Below are positions 60,601 through 64,000 of a DNA stretch of 64,000 nucleotides, one piece after another. The position numbers and the translations under genes were made by a program. The stretch spans positions 3,180,205 to 3,244,204 of the forward strand of contig NC_066855.1 of the NCBI RefSeq assembly GCF_001640805.2, in the 5' to 3' direction. Under the pieces are notes generated by a model, which saw only the letters and a program-made list of their open reading frames with translations, had not been told where the DNA came from and ran no database searches. Position 1 is the stretch's first letter; every line of letters begins with the position of its first letter. This DNA is from Lates calcarifer. Lineage: Eukaryota > Chordata > Actinopteri > Centropomidae.

Positions 60601-61683
60601 CAAAAATGTTGAACTTTAAGTGACAGAGAGAGAGAGATGCTTTTTGTCTTTGAAAACCTAAAATGTTACTTTAAACAGAGATACATTAAATAAATTAGTT
60701 ACATACAGTATTGATTGACAACATTAAACTGCTGGCTTTCTTTTTTTGATTGAGAATAATATAATTTGTGTTCACACAGAAGACATTTATACTACAGAAG
60801 AAAACAGGTCCCACAATGCAACTGTTTATCACTGTATTTCAGGAGATGGAGTTTGTTTAGTGCTGGTTTGTCTATTGTGCGCTGGGTTTGTGTACTTGGT
60901 GGCTGAGGAATAATGTGTTTCTCTCTGTCAGCAGGAGAATGGCGTCAATAGTCAGCAGATGGACGACCTGTTTGACATCCTGCTCAAGAGCGGAGGTAAA
61001 TAAACTGCTGTAAACACTGAGAGAAAGACGTCATGAGTCTGTCGTCTGCAGCGCTGATGAGATTTTTCTCTCTTTGTCCTCCTCCAGAAATCCCCGGCTT
61101 CAAGGCCAACCCAGACCCATCCCTCGCCCCTCTGCACTCTGACCCGCCCTCCCCATCTTCTCCCCCGTCTCCCCTCCACCTCTCCCCACCCACCCCCACA
61201 GAGTCCCTCATCTCCCCGCAGCCCTCTGTGGGAGAGCCCTGCACAGGCAGCGGACGCCTGGAGGACTTCCTGGAGAGCACCACGGGTGCCCCCCTGCTGG
61301 GCGTGGAGCCCGACGGCGGCCTGACGCTGATCGACGACCTGCACAGCCAAATGCTGAGCACGCCCAGCATCCTGGACCACCCTCCCTCCCCCATGGACAC
61401 GTCCGACCTGGGCTTCTCCCCCCATTCTACAGCGTTGGACTTTGGCGACCCCACCTTGGACAGCATGGACTGGCTGGATATTTCCATGGTGGGGAGCGCC
61501 AGCGGAGGAAGTGGGGGCAGTGGCGCAGGAGGGAGAGGAGGAGGAGGTGGAGGTGGGGGCGCCGGCGAAGGAGTTGGGGGCACAAGTCTGGCCCCGCTGG
61601 CGCCACACACTCCGCCGAGCGTCTTCTCGGCCGATTTTCTGGACAGCACGGACCTGCAGCTGCACTGGGAGTCATGCCTGTAG
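48661..61683 (+). CDS. mrtfa: Myocardin-related transcription factor, shared coding body (MRTFA-type)
   Basis: Actin-sensing SRF co-activator: RPEL motifs hold G-actin in the cytoplasm; on release it enters the nucleus and drives cytoskeletal genes. Exons: 48661-48726, 52788-52843, 53309-53384, 53893-54054, 54981-55144, 55236-55379, 55589-55660, 56182-56366, 56734-56905, 57181-57576, 57666-58686, 58864-59070, 59159-59251, 59551-59691, 59857-59949, 60932-60995, 61088-61683. Three RPELs (RRTREELVSQGIMPP, RSRPERSELVRMHILEE, HRPGPIELVHKNIL), poly-Pro, basic KKLKYHQYIPPDQK, Gln-rich QQQQLFLQLQILSQQQQHYN, SAP domain (VAELKQELKLRGLTVSGTKN), leucine zipper (MLQEKDKQIEELTRMLRQKQ) and an acidic C-terminus ending QLHWESCL. 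The zipper, GEMVSSPLTQLTL and the C-terminus match human MRTFA rather than MRTFB. About 1235 aa plus first exon, longer than human because of a Gln-rich expansion. Exon 57666-58686 has one base too many (see findings). Confidence 0.93.
48727..52787. other. mrtfa intron between the first two shared exons
   Basis: No further exon recognised. Holds a SINE-like fragment near 50373-50520, and the remainder shows no clear structure. Confidence 0.5.
50373..50520 (+). repeat. SINE 3'-part-like fragment
   Basis: CTTGAGCAAGGCGCTTGACC, then GTGTAAATATGAAGCAGGG and GTTTCTGGACAAGAGGATGA, resemble the conserved tail of a fish tRNA-derived SINE (the usual form is GGGCAAGGCACTTAACC). No head was identified. 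Confidence 0.5.
58200..58686 (+). other. mrtfa: Glutamine-rich expansion in the mrtfa large exon
   Basis: About 160 codons dominated by CAG/CAA with Lys, Leu and Val (for example LRLQQIQRLQVQQAEQQKRQ and QVQLKQVQVQIQNQ). I recall no such long tract in human MRTFA. It lies between the leucine zipper and the conserved TPTLVTDSNGNHYL region. The tract crosses the one-base frame change at 58467-58468. Confidence 0.75.
59340..59482 (+). repeat. tRNA-derived SINE fragment in an mrtfa intron
   Basis: GGTTGATGGTTCAGTCCCC (B-box like), followed by AACTCCTCTTGTCCACAAGT, CAAAGTGTTTTTTGGACAAA and ACATTCACCAAATGAACTG, follows the order of a common fish SINE tail. It lies between exons ending 59251 and starting 59551. 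Confidence 0.6.
61496..61580 (+). repeat. mrtfa: Glycine-coding GGN tract inside the MRTF activation domain
   Basis: Within the last exon, after LDSMDWLDISM, a run of Gly/Ser codons (GSASGGSGGSGAGG and a run of eight glycines) interrupts the otherwise conserved C-terminal activation domain before TSLAPLAPHTPPSVFSADFL. The human sequence I recall has only a short linker here. Confidence 0.75.
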
Positions 61684-62685
61684 CTCCGAACACAGATGGA
61701 CATGCACTCGCTCACACTGTGTACAGGCTCTGTCTTTACTTCATGCACATACTGAAACTTTCTCTATGCTGTCTTTACCACTGCAGGGGTCACTGGCACA
61801 TGCAAATACACGCACACATAACATTTACAGAGTTTGCCCTGTCTTTTCACTGGCTGTTACTGAATGCAGGATGAGGTGATGTAAGAAAGAAACATAGAAA
61901 TTGAATTCATAGGCAGGACTTGAACTTGGTGGGACTGAAGTGGACTTTTTGAATTTTAATTCTATGGGGATTCATACAGCAGACTGTAAAGTCCTGTCTC
62001 CTGCGTCCTTAAAACCAGGTTAAAGTGAACCAGCAGAAAACTGTAGGTCACTGTAATAACATAACTCCAACCCCTTGGAAAATGGTTCGACAGACGGGGA
62101 CTCAGGAGGGACTGTCAGTGACATTTACTCGGGCTCCTCGAGATAGCAGAGTGTGTGTGTCAGTGCCTCCTAAACTTTGCACTTATGCTGAATCTGATTG
62201 GTTTAAAGTGGGGACGGGGGTTGTGTCTGGGTGAAATGGCCGAATCTTAGTGCATGTGTGAGGCTGAGCGGACGCCACCGTGTGTTACATTGGTCACGGA
62301 CCATGTGAAAAGAAAGGCAGCAGTTGGTGGCGTCGTCACCTCACCGCAGCAACCTGAACCCCCGTCCACACAAGTCAAACAAAAAAAAAAAACAACCGTC
62401 ATTGGTTGACAGTTGCTATTGAAATGAACCATATCAGTGGCAACAGTTTGAATAGAAGCCTCATTGGAGGTTGAGTATTATTGGTAACATTATGGTAGAC
62501 CACTATGTATTGCTGTATATGGGGTGTATATTATCAATTGTCAATGACTATTTTTCTTTGCTGGTTGCTTTAGAGTCAAGCTGGCCGGCTGGGGAACATA
62601 GGGTGAGGGCGGGGCTTCCAAAATACTTGGACCTTGTCATTTTTTAAAGAAAAAAAGTTAAAAAAATAAACATACTATAAAAACT
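61684..62685 (+). other. mrtfa: mrtfa 3' UTR
   Basis: Non-coding sequence after the TAG at 61681-61683, ending about 15 bases beyond the AATAAA at 62665. No other exon recognised. Confidence 0.65.
62665..62670 (+). terminator. mrtfa: Polyadenylation signal of mrtfa
   Basis: Canonical AATAAA about 980 bases after the stop codon. Confidence 0.65.
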
Positions 62686-63023
62686 CTAAGATGTGTCTGT
62701 TTTTCTTTTGCACATTCACAACCAAGTATATCATATGTAATATATCAGCTGAAAACAGTTAGTTTATTATTGTGATTATTAAACACTAATTACTTTAATT
62801 ACTTTATTATATCATTAGTGACCTGCTCCACCATCCTGTTGATAAAGAGAAAGGCCACAAGAGGGCACCATTGTTAAGAAATAAAATGGCCATCATAAAG
62901 AGGCATCTATATCCTCACTCACTGCTGTTGCATTATCTGTTACTATTTACCTTCAGCTCAACACAACTGCAGAATGTTGTTTATTAGTTTCCTGGTGAGA
63001 CTTTTACAGTTTTCCTCCAACTC
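62686..63023. other. Intergenic sequence right of mrtfa
   Basis: Short A+T-rich stretch. No gene or regulatory element was recognised. Confidence 0.5.
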
Positions 63024-63527
63024 AGAGGGTTAGAGTTGGAGGTCCATGGTTAGGGTTAGGGTTGGAGAAACATGGTTAGGGTTAGGGTTGGAGAAACATG
63101 GTTAGGGTTAGGGTTGGAGAAACATGGTTAGGGTTAGGGTTGGAGATCCATGACTAGGGTTAGGGTTAGGGTTGGAGGGCCATGGCTAGGGTTAGGGTTA
63201 GGGTTGGAGAAACATGGCTAGGGTTAGGGTTAGGGTTCGAGAAACATGACTAGGGTTAGGGTTAGGGTTGGAGGGCCATGGCTAGGGTTAGGGTTAGGGT
63301 TGGAGAAACATGGCTAGGGTTAGGGTTAGGGTTGGAGAAACATGGCTAGGGTTAGGGTTCGAGAAACATGACTAGGGTTAGGGTTGGAGGGCCATGTCTA
63401 GGGTTAGGATTGGAGATCCATGGCTAGGGTTAGGGTTAGGGTTGGGGTCTGTGGTTAGGGTTAGGGGTCCATGGCTAGGGTTAGGGTTAGGGTTGGAGAT
63501 CCGTGGCTAGGGTTAGGGTTAGGGTTA
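63024..63527 (+). repeat. TTAGGG-containing minisatellite (interstitial telomere-like array)
   Basis: About 500 bases of GGGTTAGGGTTAGGGTT blocks separated by 12-15-base spacers of three related types (GGAGAAACATGG, GGAGGGCCATGG, GGAGATCCATGG), giving units of about 26-32 bases. The telomere hexamer occurs only two to four times in a row. This is therefore a composite minisatellite with unique genes on its left, not a chromosome end. Confidence 0.9.
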
Positions 63528-63559
63528 AAAAAAAGATCTTAGTACAGTAAGGCTTCAAA

Positions 63560-64000
63560 AACCATGAAAAAATGTCATACTGTAGTATGGTGTCAAAGAT
63601 GGTCAAAAAATGTCATACTGTAGTATGGCATGAAAAATGGTCAAAAAATTCATAGTATAGTATGGCATGAAAAATGGTCAAAAAATGTCATAGTATAGTA
63701 ATAAAAGTCAAAAATGCATAGTATAGAAAAATGGTCAAAAAATGTCATAGTATAGTAAGGGGTCAAAAATGGTCAAAAAATGTCATAGTATAGTAAGGGG
63801 TCAAAAATGGTCAAAAAATGTCATAGTATAGTAAGGGTCAAAAATGGTCAAAAAATGTCATAGTATAGTAAAAAAAAAAAAAAATAAGTAAGGCATGAAA
63901 AATGGTCAAAAAATGTCATAGTATAGTAAGGCATGTCAAAAATGGTCAAAAAATGTCATAGTATAGTAAGGCATGAAAAATGGTCAAAAAATGTCATAGT
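63560..64000 (+). repeat. 38-bp tandem satellite, running off the right edge
   Basis: Tandem units of about 38 bases built from ATGGTCAAAAAATGTCATA followed by GTATAGTAAGGCATGAAAA or a GGGTCAAAA variant. The leftmost units contain the perfect hairpin arms CATAC...GTATG (CATACTGTAGTATG); later units read CATAGTATAGTA and have lost it. Several units are shortened and one is interrupted by a poly-A run near 63870-63883. No coding capacity. Confidence 0.92.

Noticed and set aside
48661..61683. Assignment of the MRTF gene to mrtfb
   Set aside because: A few stretches (HYNYHTILPAPPK, SLKEVLQL in exon C) fit MRTFB, but the zipper, GEMVSSPLTQLTL and the C-terminus ending QLHW..SCL fit MRTFA better; a tree would be decisive.
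60952..61748. Long antisense open frames (237 and 254 aa) opposite the last mrtfa exon
   Set aside because: They are mirror frames of a G+C-rich, Pro/Ser/Gly-coding exon; composition explains their openness and they match no family.
63024..63527. True chromosome end
   Set aside because: The TTAGGG runs are short and interrupted, and a different satellite continues to the right.
63024..64000. CRISPR-like regularly spaced repeats
   Set aside because: Repeat and spacer are both reiterated, the context is a vertebrate genome and there are no cas genes; these are a minisatellite and a satellite.

Overview
This is vertebrate nuclear DNA, almost certainly from a percomorph-type teleost fish. Genes are split into many short exons with GT/AG introns. 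They are spaced by A+T-rich DNA, CA/TG microsatellites, degenerate dispersed repeats of kinds I associate with fish genomes, tRNA-derived SINE remnants, a TTAGGG-bearing minisatellite and a 38-bp satellite. Nothing prokaryotic, viral or CRISPR-like is present.

Layout. 248-1996 (minus): 5' part of zdhhc16, a DHHC palmitoyltransferase, running off the left edge; its leader probably starts near 5.4 kb. 6009-13525 (plus): complete vps35l (retriever subunit), 30 coding exons, 968 aa. 16956-20753 (minus): complete get4 (tail-anchored protein targeting), 9 exons, 323 aa. 21888-24059 (plus): a short SUN-domain gene with a frame problem at its 5' end, preceded by a decayed duplicate of one of its own SUN exons. 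About 24.85-62.68 kb (plus): a very long myocardin-related transcription factor gene (best match mrtfa/mkl1). It has several alternative first exons spread over 18 kb, then 17 shared coding exons from 48661 to 61683. 63.02-64.0 kb: two adjacent tandem arrays.

The genes are unrelated housekeeping or regulatory genes: endosomal recycling, ER insertion of tail-anchored proteins, protein S-acylation, nuclear-envelope bridging, and actin-controlled SRF co-activation. They do not form an operon-like system. get4 beside a SUN gene recalls the GET4-SUN1 neighbourhood of human chromosome 7p22.3, so the SUN gene may be a reduced sun1 relative. zdhhc16/vps35l and get4/SUN each lie head to head, with candidate shared promoters.

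Most notable: (1) a one-base excess inside the 1-kb glutamine-rich mrtfa exon that would remove the C-terminal activation domain; (2) at least three mutually exclusive mrtfa first coding exons, all ending in the same splice phase; (3) an in-frame upstream ATG in zdhhc16 that adds 55 residues, including a microsatellite-encoded Cys/Val tract and 13 glycines; (4) the duplicated, broken SUN exon; (5) the frame conflict between SUN exons 1 and 2. I found no convincing undescribed multi-gene system.

Exon boundaries were placed by eye from GT/AG signals, codon phase and remembered family sequences. No alignment or transcript data were available.
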